Origin: Dipteris shenzhenensis
Lineage: Eukaryota > Polypodiophyta > Polypodiopsida > Gleicheniales
Assembly (NCBI GenBank): GCA_047967505.1
Contig: CM106539.1
Reading direction: 5' to 3' (one strand)
Length of the DNA: 64,000 nt
The translations under genes and the position numbers were made by a program. The notes below the pieces were generated by a model, which worked only from the letters and a program-made list of their open reading frames with translations, had not been told where the DNA came from and ran no database searches. Below, piece after piece: positions 44,299 through 57,105 of this stretch. Positions within the stretch are counted from its first letter, which is position 1; every line of letters starts with the position of its first letter.

Positions 44299-46324
44299 GG
44301 AGCGAAAGTCATAGAGTGAGTTGGCCATAACTTTTGCTTATTGCAACAAAGTACCATTATTGCAACAAAGTCAATGTGTTTTGAGGGAGATAGTAAGTTG
44401 ATTTGGCTCGTTACCATCTCGTCTCTTTCAAAATTAGCTTGTTTTCCTAGAGGTTGCTGTAAGAAAATAATACAACGTCTGTGCTCAACAGCTAACAGGA
44501 TCTCGTACGCAAGAGAGAAAAGCAGATAGTATGGAGAATCAAAAAATTTGATTATGGTAGAACTGATACAATAGATGGCATTGTGAAGAACTGAAGATGA
44601 AGCGCGAGAAAGGCAAGCCAATGCTTTATAGTAATCAAACGTCAAACATCGCGGGTTGCCAGCCTGGACATTTGACTTCACAAATCCATGCATGCATCAT
44701 TGTGACTCGGTCCCGTCTCTCTCAAAACATATTATAATCGAGCCCCCTTTGCCAGGTTCTTGGTGCTCCAATTCCACTGTCAAAGGGCGGCCTCTTGAGG
44801 TATTTCTGTGCAGCTCACTGTTGTAACATTTCAAGCACTTCCCTTGAGCATTTTGCCTAGTGGCACGAGAACCCAAACGAGCATTCCAGCTCTAATAAAA
44901 CCCATCAATTGCTGGAGCCACATGTTTTTGTCATTGATCACTACAAGCATGCATCGATTTCCTCTTATGGAGCAAAGGAGGGACAGTGTACCACAATTGC
45001 ACTTTAAGAAGAGGACCTCTTCCACTTCGATAGGAATATGAGTCTAGAAAAAGGAGATTGAGGAGCTTCATAAAATCTTGGAGAGCAAGGCATTCCTTGC
45101 GCTCCATTAGAAATAGAGGCTCCTACTTCTACAAGAAGGTTTTGAGCTACACCAAGCAAAGAGAAAGATCCAAGCTTATGGCCTCTTTCCAAGCTACCTT
45201 TTCCTATTTTAACTATATGTTGGAAATTATGCCAAAGACTACGCCAAGACCAATAACTAGCCTTAGTAATTACACTCATTTTAGTCACACATAAGTTGAA
45301 CTCCTTCGTAGCACACTGTCATTGTTGTCACATAAGCTAGGCTAGCATCCATGGATATGATTCCTAGAGGATATACTGTTCACATGCTTAAACAAGCATA
45401 TTTTTTAATGCCATTTTTTTTTAATATCTTCTGGTTGAGTGAGGGTGTTTTCAAAAAAAACATTGAGATTTACACCACCTCTCGCATGTGAAAGAGATCC
45501 AATTGTTCAATGTTATCAAGTCATTCTCCAAGTTCATTTAGTTGGATTAAATCTAGCTAATTGGCACCCCTGCACCATGACCAAAATCTTCGCGGTGTGC
45601 ACAGTCAAGGATAATCTTACAATGTAGCCGATGATGAGCTATGTAAGATGAGATATCATGAGTGAGATACTACTTATAGAATCCACACCTACCTTGGCAA
45701 CAAGACATGGTATCATTCAAAGAGAATGAAGCAATAGCTAGTTATCATGCACCTCGGGGGGGGTCACTACGTTTAAACCCTCTATATCACGTGTGTTCAA
45801 GGCCTATTATAAAAATCCCTTATCTGTAAATTGTTCATTAATAAAATGTGTCCCTTTTCTATACAAATATGTAATTTCTTTCCAAAACTATTTTAAATAG
45901 TCCCTTATGAATATTTATTTATGTAAATTTTAGAAATAAAAAATATCCTTCTATTGAACTCACGTGATAGGGTTACATATGATGAGTGACCCCCTGAGTC
46001 ATGCACCATCAATCCTAGTGAGATCATAGCTAACTAAACTTAGGCATAGCGAAAGGAAACCATCCATAAATAATGCAAAATAAGGACTCCTCTCTTCTCT
46101 TCGGTTCTCTATGCATGGAGTCCATGAATATAGCCACGTGTTTGGGACTTCTACCTCTTTATAAACCTAGCCCATTAATATTTTACCCATCCGATATCCC
46201 TCGCTCCCCCTTCAATTGCACACTATGTACAATTGATAGTTATTAAGCATCATTAATAAGTAGGAATAGACACAACCACAGGGGTGACTAAAACTAGCTT
46301 TCTGGTGGTTATTTCAATCACCAT
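44299..46324. repeat. Host sequence of duplicated block B
   Basis: Matches 10667-12458 closely: repeat tail 44299-44456, truncated LTR 44457-44583, then the gene-less stretch with the same open-frame remnant (minus, 45004-45288). Differences: a deletion near 44350, an insertion near 45085, and the MITE at 45753-45998, which is absent at about 12137. It ends at CAATCACCAT, where the family 1 element inserted. Confidence 0.8.
45753..45998. mobile_element. MITE with G-run ends, 246 bp, TSD TCATGCAC
   Basis: Inverted ends CTCGGGGGGGGTCACT and (minus strand) CTCAGGGGGTCACTCATC, flanked by exact TCATGCAC at 45745-45752 and 45999-46006. The empty site survives in block A as AGATGCACCATC near 12135. 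It inserted after the segmental duplication. Confidence 0.85.
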
Positions 46325-46610
46325 CACTACAAGGCATAGGCCATTTTCCGACGGAAATACCGACGCTTTTTACAATAATTTTTTTTTTTTTCACGGGTGC
46401 AAAGGTCGCTATAAAAGTCGCTAAAAGCGTCGAAAAAGGAGCGTCGCTATAAACCGTCGCTATATAGCGACGCTGATAATCGTCGCTATATAGCGACGAT
46501 GCAAACGTCGCTATATAGCGACACTGTTAATCGTCGCTATATAGCGACACTGTTAATCGTCGCTATATAGCGACACTGGTAAACGTCGCTATATAGCGAC
46601 GATTAACAGA
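46325..46610. repeat. Left terminal repeat and palindrome array, family 1
   Basis: The terminal repeat is 46325-46361. From about 46435 to 46605 at least six GTCGCTATATAGCGAC-type palindromes follow. It mirrors 3163-3436. Confidence 0.85.
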
Positions 46611-46616
46611 AGTAAA

Positions 46617-46683
46617 AAAAAAGGGTTAGTGGGGCTAAACAGGGCTTCCTTTTGGCCCTGTTTAGCCCCACTAATCCTTTTTT
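46617..46683 (-). repeat. Hairpin downstream of the Ptta-like gene, inverted copy
   Basis: Arms 46617-46645 and 46655-46683 with one mismatch (AACC against ATCC) and a 9-base spacer. Same element as 3081-3147. Confidence 0.8.
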
Positions 46684-46873
46684 TTTTTTGTAATTACAAA
46701 AGAAAGTTTTTTATAACAAAATTTCCCTTGCTTGCAGGGTGATACAAAATTGTTCTTGTGAACGATGAGGAAGAAATGCATATACATATACAACTGTGTT
46801 TGTAACAAAATTACCCTGTGAAAGGGCGATACAAAATTGCTCAAACAAGCGGATATACAAAATGCTACTACCA

Positions 46874-48459
46874 CTACTCATCCGAATCCGAATCATCTTC
46901 GTCTTGTTGGCCTGTTCCTTGGTCCTCGACACCTGCGTCTTCTCCCTCGTCCTCGACACCTGCGTCTTCTCCCTCGTCCTCGGCACCTGCGTCCGATCCT
47001 TGCCCCTGTTAATCGCTCGCCTCCGATGATGGGACGCTTGAGCTTTGACCCTAAGAGTGAACCATATAAATCGAAAATTGGATTGAAACTTAAATTAAAA
47101 AGTGAGATTACAAGTAGGAGTAAACTTATACCGTGCGAGCAGCCACCTCAGCCCAATCGACTGTCGCTCCCATTGCCTCTTGCTCAATGAACCACGGCTT
47201 TGTTCCTATCTGAAATGCGCGCCGCGTCTCTGCATCCGTAGGAAGACGATCCATTGTAGCTTGCTGTGGATCCAATTTACGAGAGTTAGAGTTAGCTAAA
47301 GTGCATCTAATATGTAAGTAAAACAAATAGAACAATACATTAAATGGGAAGAAGTAGACTTACCATGGTTGCCTCGAACGCATACCGTCTGCCTGCACCA
47401 AAGTGCGAAGTACCTACGACGTCCAGCCATCTCTTCGCAGCCCTCCTCTGACCCTCGAACATTTCAGGATGGTCCCTATGTTGCTTCTTGAAGTACTTCC
47501 AATCAGCTTTGTCTGCCCAGCTGGGTTTAGCCAACCCCTTTGTAATGGAAGTATGCAAGGTTGATCTGCGATGCTTTAGGACCAAACCCATGCGCTCGAG
47601 CATATAATTGTTATTAAACTCCACATTTGGCGGATTAGGGTATCTTTCTTTTAACTCATCGATCACCGCCTGCTTCTTTTGGACATCTTGATACTGCCAA
47701 TCGATATTTATGCCGCTCTTGAAGTGATGACTCATCAACCTCCTCATGGCGGCCATCACTGCTTTGCCCTTTTTGTCTTCTATTATCTCTCCTGCAGATG
47801 TGATTTGATAGGAGAGATCCCCTGATGAGTAAGGGGGACTGATGGTAGCAGAGTCTGAAGGAGTGGAAGCTGCGCGACTGCTTCTGGATCGAGGAGTAGC
47901 AGTGGGAGTAGGAGAGGGAAAGGGACCTGACTGATACTGTGTCTCCGGACCAAGTGGAGACCTAAAGGAGCATGTGTGCTGACTCGTCTACATCTCCTGA
48001 GTCAGCACAACATGAGCCGCCCATCCTACTCTTCCTTCCCTTGCGGGAGGCATGCGCAGGTGATGATCCCGCGGTCGAAGGGGCGCGAGGGGATGGCTGG
48101 GCAGTACGTCCACCCATCGGTGTAGGGGAAGGAATTGTGGAGGTCCTCTGAGAGAGTAGAGAGAAGAATCTCGCTGCCTCCTCATCGCTCATCTGCACTA
48201 CAAACTCGTCGGGAGTCCCGACAAAGCCATGCGCGGCTAGCAAAGGAGTTCCCTGAGGGGTAGTCGCAGTGCTACGTGGAAGAGGGGTCCGACCAGGGGT
48301 AGTCGCAGTGCTAGGACCGAGAGGAGTCGGACCAGGGGTAGTCCTCGGGGTAGTCGCCTGAGAGGAATCAAAGTCCTCTGGAGCATATAGATCGTGAGCT
48401 CTCCTCCTGCGAGGCTGTCCGTACTCGTCGGATGAGCGACGTGATCCCATGTCTAACAT
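46874..48459 (-). pseudogene. Ptta/En/Spm (TNPA-like) protein, family 1, frameshifted copy
   Basis: Exons 48459-47364, 47263-47132 and 47050-46874, with the same splice sites as 1302-2886. A 2-base loss near 47967 (CAGCACACATG where the intact copy has CAGCACACTCACG) shifts the frame after about 165 codons. The second half (EIIEDKKGKAVMAAMRRL, GTSHFGAGRRYAFEAT) is otherwise open. The repeated GDEGEDAG acidic tail differs by small repeat changes. The rest matches the intact gene closely, so the lesion is probably recent. Confidence 0.8.
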
Positions 48460-48529
48460 AGACACAAAAACGAAAACAGAAAACAAAAAACAAACATGAG
48501 CATTCTCATAGGCATAGGCATAGGCATAG

Positions 48530-50138
48530 GCAAGAGGAAAGAAGAGGGAAAGGAAAGAAGAGGGAAAGGAAAGAGGGAAAGAAGAGGGAAAGAAGATGGA
48601 AAGGAAAGAAAAGAATGAGAATGAGGAAATAGAGAATGAGAGAAGGGGGAAATAGAGAAGGGGAAAGAGATGAGGGAAAATAGAGAAGGAGAGAAGGGGG
48701 AAATAGAGAAGGGGGAAATAGAGTGGGAAATAGAGAATGAGCTTATGCGGAAATAGAGAATGAGCTTATGCTTCTCTCATTCTCTATTTCCGCATAAGCT
48801 CACGCATAAGCATGAGCTTATGCGGAAACTTAAGCATAAGCTCATGCTCATGCATGAGCATAAGCATGAGCTTATGCTTATGCTTATGCTTAAGCATAGG
48901 CATCGGAAATAGAGAAGGAGCTTATGCATAAAATAGAGAATGAGTTTCCGCATGCTTATGCTCATGCGGAAAAAGAGAAGGAGCTTATGCGGAAAAAGAG
49001 AATGAGCTTATGCAGAAACTCATTCTCTATTTCCGCATAAGCTCCTTCTCTTTTTCCGCATGAGCTTATGCTTATGCTCATGGGTGAGCATGAGCTTATG
49101 CTCATGTTTCCGCATATGCAGAAATAGAGAATGAGAGAAGCATAAGCTCACGCAAAAGCTTATTTCATTCTCTATTTCCGCATAAGCTTCTCTCATTCTC
49201 TATTTCCGCATAAGCTTCTCTCATTCTCTATTTCCACATAAGCTTCTTATGCGGAAAAAGAGAAGGAGCTTATGCGGAAATAGAGAAGGAGCTTATGCAT
49301 AAAAAGAGAAGGAGGAGCTTATGCGGAAAAAGAGAAGGAGCTTATGCATAAAAAGAGAAGGAGGAGCTTATGCGGAAAAAGAGAAGGAGCTTATGCGGAA
49401 ATAGAGAATGAGAGAAGCATAAGCTTCTCTCATTCTCTATTTCCTCATAAGCTCACGCATAAGCTTATGCGTGAAACTTAAGCATAAGCTTATGCGTAAA
49501 CTTAAGCATAAGCTCATGCTCATGCATGAGCATAAGCATGAGCTTATGCTCATGCGAAAAAAGAGAAGGAGCTTATGCATAAAAAGAGAAGGAGGAGCTT
49601 ATGCGGAAATAGAGAAGGAGCCTATGCGGAAAAAGAGAAGGAGCTTATGCATAAGAAGAGAAGGAGGAGCTTATGCGGAAAAAGAGAAGGAGCTTATGCG
49701 GAAATAGAGAATGAGAGAAGCATAAGCTTCTCTCATTCTCTATTTCCGCATAAGCTCATGCATAAGCATAAGCTCATGAGGATAAGCTCATGCTCATGCA
49801 TGAGCATAAGCATGAGCTTATGCTCATGCGGAAAAAGAGAAGGAGCTTATGCATAAAAAGAGAAGGAGGAGCTTATGCGAAAAAAGAGAAGGAGCTTATG
49901 CGGAAAAAGAGAAGGAGGAGCTTATGCATAAAAAGAGAAGGAGGAGCTTATGCGGAAAAAGAGAAGGAGCTTATGCGGAAACTTAAGCATAAGCTCATGC
50001 TCATGCATGAGCATAAGCATAAGCTCATGCTTATGCTCATGCGGAAAAAGAGAAGGAGCTTCTCTCATTCTCTATTTCCGCATAAGCTCATGCATAAGCA
50101 TAAGCTCATGCTCATGCATGAGCATAAGCTCATGCTTA
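48530..50138. repeat. GCATAAGC satellite and polypurine tract, family 1
   Basis: 48530-48730 is purine-rich (GGGAAAGGAAAGAAG), upstream of the Ptta-like gene. 48730-50138 is an array of GCTTATGC, GGAAAAAGAGAAGGAGC and GCATAAGC words, with many local inverted repeats. It is interrupted at 50138 by element C and resumes at 55541. Confidence 0.9.
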
Positions 50139-50750
50139 CAAGACAAAACATCCATAGACGCGCGCACAGACGCATTTCATGAACTAAATAAAAAACTTAC
50201 GGGCGCGTCTATTTGCGCGTCAGGAGACCCGCGTCTAATTGCGCGTCTATATATCAGACTTACGCGCGTATAGACGTGCTTATACACGCGTAAATAGATG
50301 CGCATATAAACGCTTTGATAGACGCACGTATAGACGCAAGTCGAACAGACAAACGCGAATATAAACGGGTTTTTAAACGCACTGATAGACGCGCCTTTTT
50401 TTTTTATAAATTTTACAGAATACTGTGTATGTTGTGTATGCTATATAGTTACAAGAATCCCATATCCACATTCTGTAATTCAATTCTTACAGCCAACCGC
50501 ATTTTAATTACAATTCCAAATAAAATATTACAACTCCAAAACGCAATAAAATTGAAAGCTCAAAAAGTGCTTGTATATACATATAGCATGAAGCTAAGCC
50601 ACGTCATGTGGCTCCAAGTACAAAAAATAAGGAAGCTAAGCCATGTCATGTGGCTTCAAGTACAAAAATAAGAGGAGTCTATATACAAGAGGCACGAAGC
50701 CAAGCTAATGGCTTTAAGTACAAAAAAGAATAGTAGCACTACTTCTACGA

Positions 50751-51244
50751 CTAATCCTCGCTGCCTTCCACGCTCCCTTCTGCGCTGCCTTCTGCGCTCC
50801 CTTCTGCACCTCCTTCCTCGTCTTCCTCGTCGTCTTGTGCAGGGGCGCCCTCCTGTAAACAAGGGACAACATATATTAATGTATGAAAAATCAAATCTTT
50901 ACTTATAATTTTGGCATTATTTAATTACTTTCAAATACCTGGGGGGCCTGTCCAGTAGCTCGGTTATACTGCTCCTCAGTAATCAACCCGTCATCATAGA
51001 AGTGCCTCCATATATCTCCTCTGCGATGGTGGCGGTGGTAGGCTGTCTCCACTGGAGTAGGGTATCTGCCCATGATCTCAAGCTGCATGACCGCGATACA
51101 CTTTGTGGAGGGATTAGTACAAAGAAACAACCAACCTCCTAATAAACTACATAAGCAATATAATTTGAGATCGATACATACAAATTGGGCCTCCCATGAT
51201 TCAACACCCCCTGCTCCAAAATGCGCGCTCCCATACTCCTCCAT
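50751..51244 (-). pseudogene. Ptta-like gene, family 2 copy C, 3' part only
   Basis: The tail exon ending at 50751, exon 2 (GRYPTPVETAYHRHHRRGD) and the end of exon 1 (GSAHFGAGGVESWEAQF) remain. At 51244 the sequence jumps to the end of TNP2 exon 1. The join CTCCATCTCAAAG fits repair at the shared word ATCT. No start or promoter remains. Confidence 0.8.
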
Positions 51245-54200
51245 CTCAAAGTATGGAGAATGGGATGTGACTGTAAACAGGGTAAGGATTTGTAAGTTAA
51301 GGTTGATTGAGATACCTATGGGTGTTCATATGTTTGAGTTATAATGATCCCGTTTTAATTTGATACAGGATGCAGTGCCACACCCGCACATGTTACCCTA
51401 TGCCCGTCGTGAGGAGGCGAAGCATCGGCGATATGAGGTGGGATCTTCAGGAGGGACCATTACGGATGCATGGAGTGATGGTGATAGTAGCCCTCCACCA
51501 TTACCTCATGAAGCCGTGGAGGAGGAGGTGTTTGATGATATGGTGCGGGATTTATATGTCCATCAAGGGAGGGATAATAGCATGGAGCAGGATGATCTTT
51601 TTACCGCAGCATCGACTCCACTGTTTGAGGGGTGCACATTCTCTGTTCTACGTGCCTCCCTTGAGTTACTAAACTTGCAAACCATCTATGGATGGAGCAA
51701 TGCAAGTTTGAATGCATTACTCAAGTAAGCTTTAAAGTCGATTTTGCAAACATGGTGAATTATGCTAGTGGGTCAATTACTCGAATGCTTTTCCTCATTT
51801 ATGGTCTTCACGTGCAGGCTATTGTGTAAAATGCTTCCAAGGGAGAATAAATTACCGACCTCAAGAGATATGGCAAGGCAACATGTGACCTCTCTTGGAG
51901 GATTAGATTACAAGCGCATCCATGCATGTGTCAACGATTGCGTTTTGTTTCGTGGACTACATAAGGATGCAAGAGAGTGTCCTACTTGTGGAGAGGCAAG
52001 ATATAGAGCAGATCTCAAAACCTTGGACGTGCCTCGTAAGGTATTGCGACATTTTCCCATAATCCCTCGCATCCAACATATGTTCAAGTGCAAATCTATT
52101 GCAGAGCTCATGTCCTGGCATTCCTCCCATCGATCAACCGATGGCAAGTGGAGAACTCCCGCGGACTCTCCTGCGTGGAAGCATATTGAAGACACATGGC
52201 CAAGCTTCAAGGAAGAACCTAGGAGCTTGAGACTTGGATTGGGTATGGACGGCGGTGTGAACCCATTTGGTCTCAAAAGCACGTCTTACAGTGTATGGCC
52301 AGTGGTATTGGTGAATTACAATCTTCCACCCTCTATGGCTATTAAGAAAGGACATGTCATGCTGTCCCTTCTAATTCCAGGGAAACATAAAGTCAAAAAC
52401 CCTGATGTTTATTTGGAGCCTTTGATTGATGAGCTAGAGATACTTTGGAGAGGTATCGAGGTGCATGATGTGAGCAGGCCTGCCTCGTCACGAGACTTCA
52501 ACTGCAAAGCAGTCTTGATGTGGACGATGCATGACTTCCCAGGCTATGGCGAGTGTTCAGGTAAGGATTGCATTTTTTAATTATGAATAGGCAAGGACGT
52601 GGCACCCTAAACCCACCTTCCACTCTTAATTGCATCTATTGTTTCAGGTCTCACTACATAGGGTTACCATGCATGTCCTGTTTGTGGTCCTTCGCTAGTT
52701 GCCTCACGGGCAGACGCATTGAATAAGGTCATCTATGAGAATCACCATCGATTTCTCCCACCTAATCATCCTAGATATGTTGCCCCTTGGAATGAAGTCC
52801 TCCCACAATCACTCACCGCGGGAGATTGGATGAGAATTTGGGACGGTTCCACGACTCCTCCACCACTTGGCATGAGCCGGTAAGGATTTGTAACTATTGG
52901 CTGGAAGTAAAGATTGGCTATATTGGTTGAAAGTGAGGATTGCACGCTAACACTTTATTTTGTTTAGATACTCCATCTTTTATCGTTTACCATATTGGTC
53001 CCACCTCAAGATCAATCACCTGCTCGATCCCATGCATATCTTCAAGAATGTGGCATCTACCATTTGGGAGCAGTTGAATGGGACACGAGATTCGGCAGGC
53101 ATAAGGGAGGATCTATGTACCATAGGGAGGAGGATGCGTGAAGCTTGGCCTCAAGAGAGACCAAATGGGCGTGTTTTTTTACCTCGTGCACCGTGGATGT
53201 TATCAAAGCTAGAGATGGCGACGGTGAAGCGCGCTATTACTACAATTCGTACTCCCACTGGATGCATGAGGTGTTTGAAGGGAGCCTTTACAAAGAGCAA
53301 GAAAAGAGGTGTAGAGCAATTATATGGCTTGAAATCTCATGATTGGCACAAGATGCTCCAAGTAAGTATTTTATATGCATAATATCTTTTTCCTTTCAAA
53401 TTTGTGAGTGAATAGCTATAAGCAACTAATCAACCACCTCCTCGCGGGTTCAGTTCATACTACCTACTAGCATTTCACGTAGTGCATCAAAGGACGTGAA
53501 AGATTGTATTTACAAGATGGGCGAGCTTGTGAGGTATGTGAGCTCAAAGGAAATAGATCCCACCACGCTTGAGAATGCTCGAGTTATGTCAGTGGAGGCG
53601 GTTTGTTTAGTGGAGGAGACATTTCCAAGTTCTATTCTCACAAGCCAACTACATCTCATAGTGCATTTGGTGGATGAGATTGCTATATGCGGTACTATAC
53701 ATGCACGATGGTTGTTCTTCCTCGAGCGCTTCATGAGGACCTTGAAGGGCTTCGTGAGACAAAATGCAAGACCCGAAGGTAGCATGGCCGAGGGTTGGTT
53801 GGTACAAGAGTCACTTGTATATATTTCTGAGTTTCTTGTTGATGTGGATAGCTCTCTCCCACGACTATGGAGAGATGATGAAGACCTAAGGATGACCTCT
53901 ATTGTGCCTCAAGGAAAAGGACACAACAAAGTAATAGACACGGAGTTGCGTAATAGTATCAACCTCTTTTGTGTGCTTAATAGTGATGTGATGAAAAGAT
54001 GGGTGACAAGATACGAGGATGCAAAGGCAAGAAGACAAGAAGAAAGGGCCCTCTTTCGTACACACCACGCATCTCGTGTGCCATACCCTCAGCGTCTAAG
54101 AGCACTTCCAAAGGATATTCATGTGGATTGGCTACTTGATGAAATGGAGAAAGCAGAGAAAGACGAGGGGATGCATATCACAATGGAAGAATGGGAGTAT

Positions 54201-55085
54201 GCTAGGGGATGCATGAGCAAGGTCGGTATATAGAATGTTATGCATAAGTTAGGAGGTTTTTATAATTTAGATTGCTTATTTAATTGTTTTTTTCTTGGTG
54301 TAGTGCACTATGTTCAATGCTATATGGTGTGAGGGCAAGCATTTTCGAACACAACGGATTGATGATAAGAGAAACACACAAGATTGCGGCGTCATTGCTA
54401 GCTTTGAGGGAGCCAATGGAGTCATGGATGATTATTGTGGCATAATCCAAGATATCATTATGCTTGACTTTCGACGCTTCTTTGTGTATGTTTTGGATGT
54501 AAAGTGGTTTAAGGACGTGGTGGAAAGAGGCCCTAATGCAACAATCAAACGCCATGCAAGTGGCTTTGTAACTATTGACTCCACAAAGTTTTGGCAAAGT
54601 AGGAAGGACACACTAATACTACCGCAACAATGTGAACAGGTACTGTGCACACACATAAAAATACTCGCTTTTAAATATTTGATGCAAGAAAAGTAACATG
54701 ATTGTATTTGTGTTTGAATTAGGTTGTCTATCAACCAATGGTGGATAATAATAGGTGGTGGCATGTCATACCTATTATGCCACGTTCCAAAGTGATGTAT
54801 AGTACATTTACTAATATGGAGCGTATGGAGGATGATCATGGCCATGGACGTGATGATGACCGTGATACAAGAGAGGAGGATGAACATGAGATAGGAGATA
54901 TAGATATTGAGGCCGGCATTACCCGTGAGGACGAGCCTACCATTGGAGATCTTGATTTCGATGAGCACATGAGTGGCACAAGTAGTAGTGGGTTGAATGT
55001 ATTTGTAGATCTAAACACTTGTTTGGATTTTGAAGTAGATAGTTTGGCAAGGGTTGATCTCATTGAGGATGAGATTGAACCGTAG
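51245..55085 (+). pseudogene. TNP2-like transposase, family 2 copy C, without exon 1, one intron lost
   Basis: It begins in the last bases of exon 1, then exon 2 (from about 51370 to 51724), exon 3 with Transposase_21 (one extra Gly codon: MDGGVNPFG), GYHACPVCG exon, LPYWSHLKINHLLDPMH exon, and DUF4218-like and DUF4216-like exons to the stop at 55083-55085. Stop TAG at 52659-52661 replaces TCG of D. The 91-base intron between exons 6 and 7 (32409-32499 in D) is precisely absent at 53533/53534, so GELVRYVSSKEID reads through. It has fewer lesions in the body than the others but has no promoter or start. Confidence 0.85.
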
Positions 55086-55249
55086 CCCCACAATTGATAT
55101 TGGCAAAACTATTTTACATATTGTCTCATTCTCCTCATTTCCCTTAATTCTTGTATTTCTAGGTTTGCAAAAAATTATGTGCTTTGGTAATCATGGGCAA
55201 TGTTTGGAAAGCAATGATGTACACCAAAATCTCACTTTCTGTATTCTCT

Positions 55250-55540
55250 AGAGCGCGTCTAACAACGCGTCTAAATGCGCGTCTGATTCTCAGTGTAAAC
55301 GCGCAAATAAACGCGCAAATACACGTGCAAATAGACGCGCTAATAAACGGGATGTTAGACGGGCCCGTATTTTCTCAGGTCTAACGCGCAAATAAATGCG
55401 GTGATTGACGCACAAATAGCTGAGCATTTAGCCGCGCTTATACACGCGCCCGTAATTTCTCTACTAGAGCAACGCCTATAGACGCGCCCGCTATTTTGCA
55501 CGTCTACCAAGCGCGTCTATAGTTGCTTTGTGTTTTTGTG
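55250..55540. repeat. Right subterminal array and terminal repeat, element C
   Basis: GCGTCTA and TAGACGCG words end in GCGTCTATAGTTGC and TTTTTGTG. The left counterpart is at 50155-50395. Confidence 0.85.
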
Positions 55541-56060
55541 TTATGCTCATGCGGAAAAAGAGAAGGAGCTTATGTGGAAAAAGAGAAGGAGGAGCTTATG
55601 CGGAAAAAGAGAAGGAACTTATGCGGAAAAAGAGAAGGAGGAGCTTATGCATAAAAAGAGAAGGAGGAGCTTATGCGGAAAAAGAGAAGGGGCTTATGCG
55701 GAAACTTAAGCATAAGCTCATGCTCATGCATGAGCATAAGCATGAGCTTATGCTCATGCGGAAAAAGAGAAGGAGCTTATGCATAAAAAGAGAAGGTGGA
55801 GCTTATGCGGAAAAAGAGAAGGAGCTTCTCTCATTCTCTATTTCCGCATAAGCTCATGCATAAGCATAAGCTTATGCGGAAACTTAAGCATAAGCTCATG
55901 CTCATGCGTGAGCATAAGCATGAGCTCATGCTTATGCTTATGCATAAGCATAAGCATAAGCATAAGCTCATGCTCATGCTCATGCTCATGCGGAAAAAGA
56001 GCTTATGCGAATGAGAGAAGGGGGAATGAGAGAAGCATAAGCATAAGAGAATAAGAGGGA
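55541..56060. repeat. GCATAAGC satellite, continued
   Basis: Resumes the array of 48730-50138 after the nested element, with GGAAAAAGAGAAGGAGC and GCATAAGC words. Confidence 0.88.
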
Positions 56061-57002
56061 AAGGAAATAGAGAATAAGAGGGAAAGGAAAGAGAGAAGGG
56101 AAAAGAGATGAGGGGGAAAGAGAGAAGGGGGAAAGAGAGAATAAGAGAAGAGGGAAAAAAGAGAAGGGGTAAAAGAGATGAGGGGGGAAAGAGAGAATAA
56201 GAGAAGAGGGAAAAAAGAGAAGGGGGAAAAAGGAGAAAAAGAGAAGGGGGAAGAAGGAAAGAGAGAGAGGGGAAGAGAGGGTTCCTACGCCCATCACTAC
56301 AGCTAGCGCTTAAGGCGCTAGCTGCAGGCCAATGCAAATAACAAAAATAATAAGTGGAAAGAAGAGGAAGCACTTACCTGTAAAAGTATGTCCCGCTCGG
56401 TGTAGTGGACTGGCCCTACAAAAGAGAGAGTATGTCCTGCTCGGTGTAGTGGACTGGCCCTACAAAAGAGAGAATACAACCCATTTTTTCAAATAAGATG
56501 TTAGTAGAAAGAGGAGATTACAAAAGCAACTTCTTGAAGGGAGGAGATTGAGGAGACAAGGAAAGGAGGAGATTGAGGAGACAAGGAGAAAGAGAAGGAA
56601 GAGAAATACAGAAAAAAGAGGTGAGTTTTCTTTCTTTCTTTCTTGAAATCTCGTTTTTTGTTTCAATCCTTTCAAATCAAGCATGAAAACTAGTTTACAG
56701 GTTTAGCAATACAAGTAGAAACACTCACAAAACTAAAGCTAACAAACAAACAACCTACATTGTTGAAACAAACTCACCTCTTGAAGAACTTTCTTTCAGG
56801 AAACCAAAGAGGGAAAAGGAGAGATTTGGAGTACAAGAGGTAGGAGAAGGGTGAGGAGTGGAAAATAGAGTGAGAGGTTGCTTGGAATAGATGGGAGGTC
56901 GTCGAAAATAGGTGGGAGGAGATTTTGGGTTGCTTACTTGAGAGATTAGGGAATAGATAAAGCAAAACGCCGCGCGTTTCGGCGTTTCGGGTTTTAACCC
57001 AC
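56061..57002. other. Spacer upstream of TNP2, family 1: purine tract, hairpin, short duplication
   Basis: 56061-56285 is GGGAAAGAGAGAAG-type purine repeat. A perfect 10-base inverted repeat CAGCTAGCGC with 5-base loop lies at 56300-56324. A stretch of about 50 bases (AGTATGTCC-GCTCGGTGTAGTG) is repeated in tandem at about 56387-56475. The rest has no recognisable gene. It probably holds the TNP2 promoter and 5' leader. Confidence 0.6.
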
Positions 57003-57105
57003 AGTGTCGCTATATAGCGACGCTTATTCGTCGCTATATAGCGACGTTTTTAATTAAAAACGTCGCTATATAGCGACGGAAAAGAGCGACGCTATATAGC
57101 GACGC
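57003..57105. repeat. Central GTCGCTATATAGCGAC array, family 1
   Basis: Four palindrome units lie about 180 bases upstream of the TNP2 start. Same motif as the ends, matching the arrangement in family 2. A 33-base direct repeat (TGCTATGCTTATAATTGTCA...) follows at about 57150 and 57228. Confidence 0.85.

Larger units (their letters stand above)
50139..55540 (+). mobile_element. Family 2 CACTA-like element C, nested, 5.4 kb, TSD TTA
   Basis: It sits inside the satellite: CATGCTTA before and TTATGCTCATGC after, so TTA (50136-50138, 55541-55543) is duplicated. The left end is CAAGACAAAACATCC, having lost the first CACAA-like bases; the right end on the minus strand is CACAAAAACACAAAGC. A large internal deletion at 51244 removed both promoters and both gene starts. 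Remaining: 3' part of the Ptta-like gene and most of TNP2. Confidence 0.88.

Noticed and set aside
49471-50182. KKRRSLCIKREGGAYAEKEKE-type open frames
   Set aside because: Again translations of the satellite; the repeat explains both the length and the basic composition.
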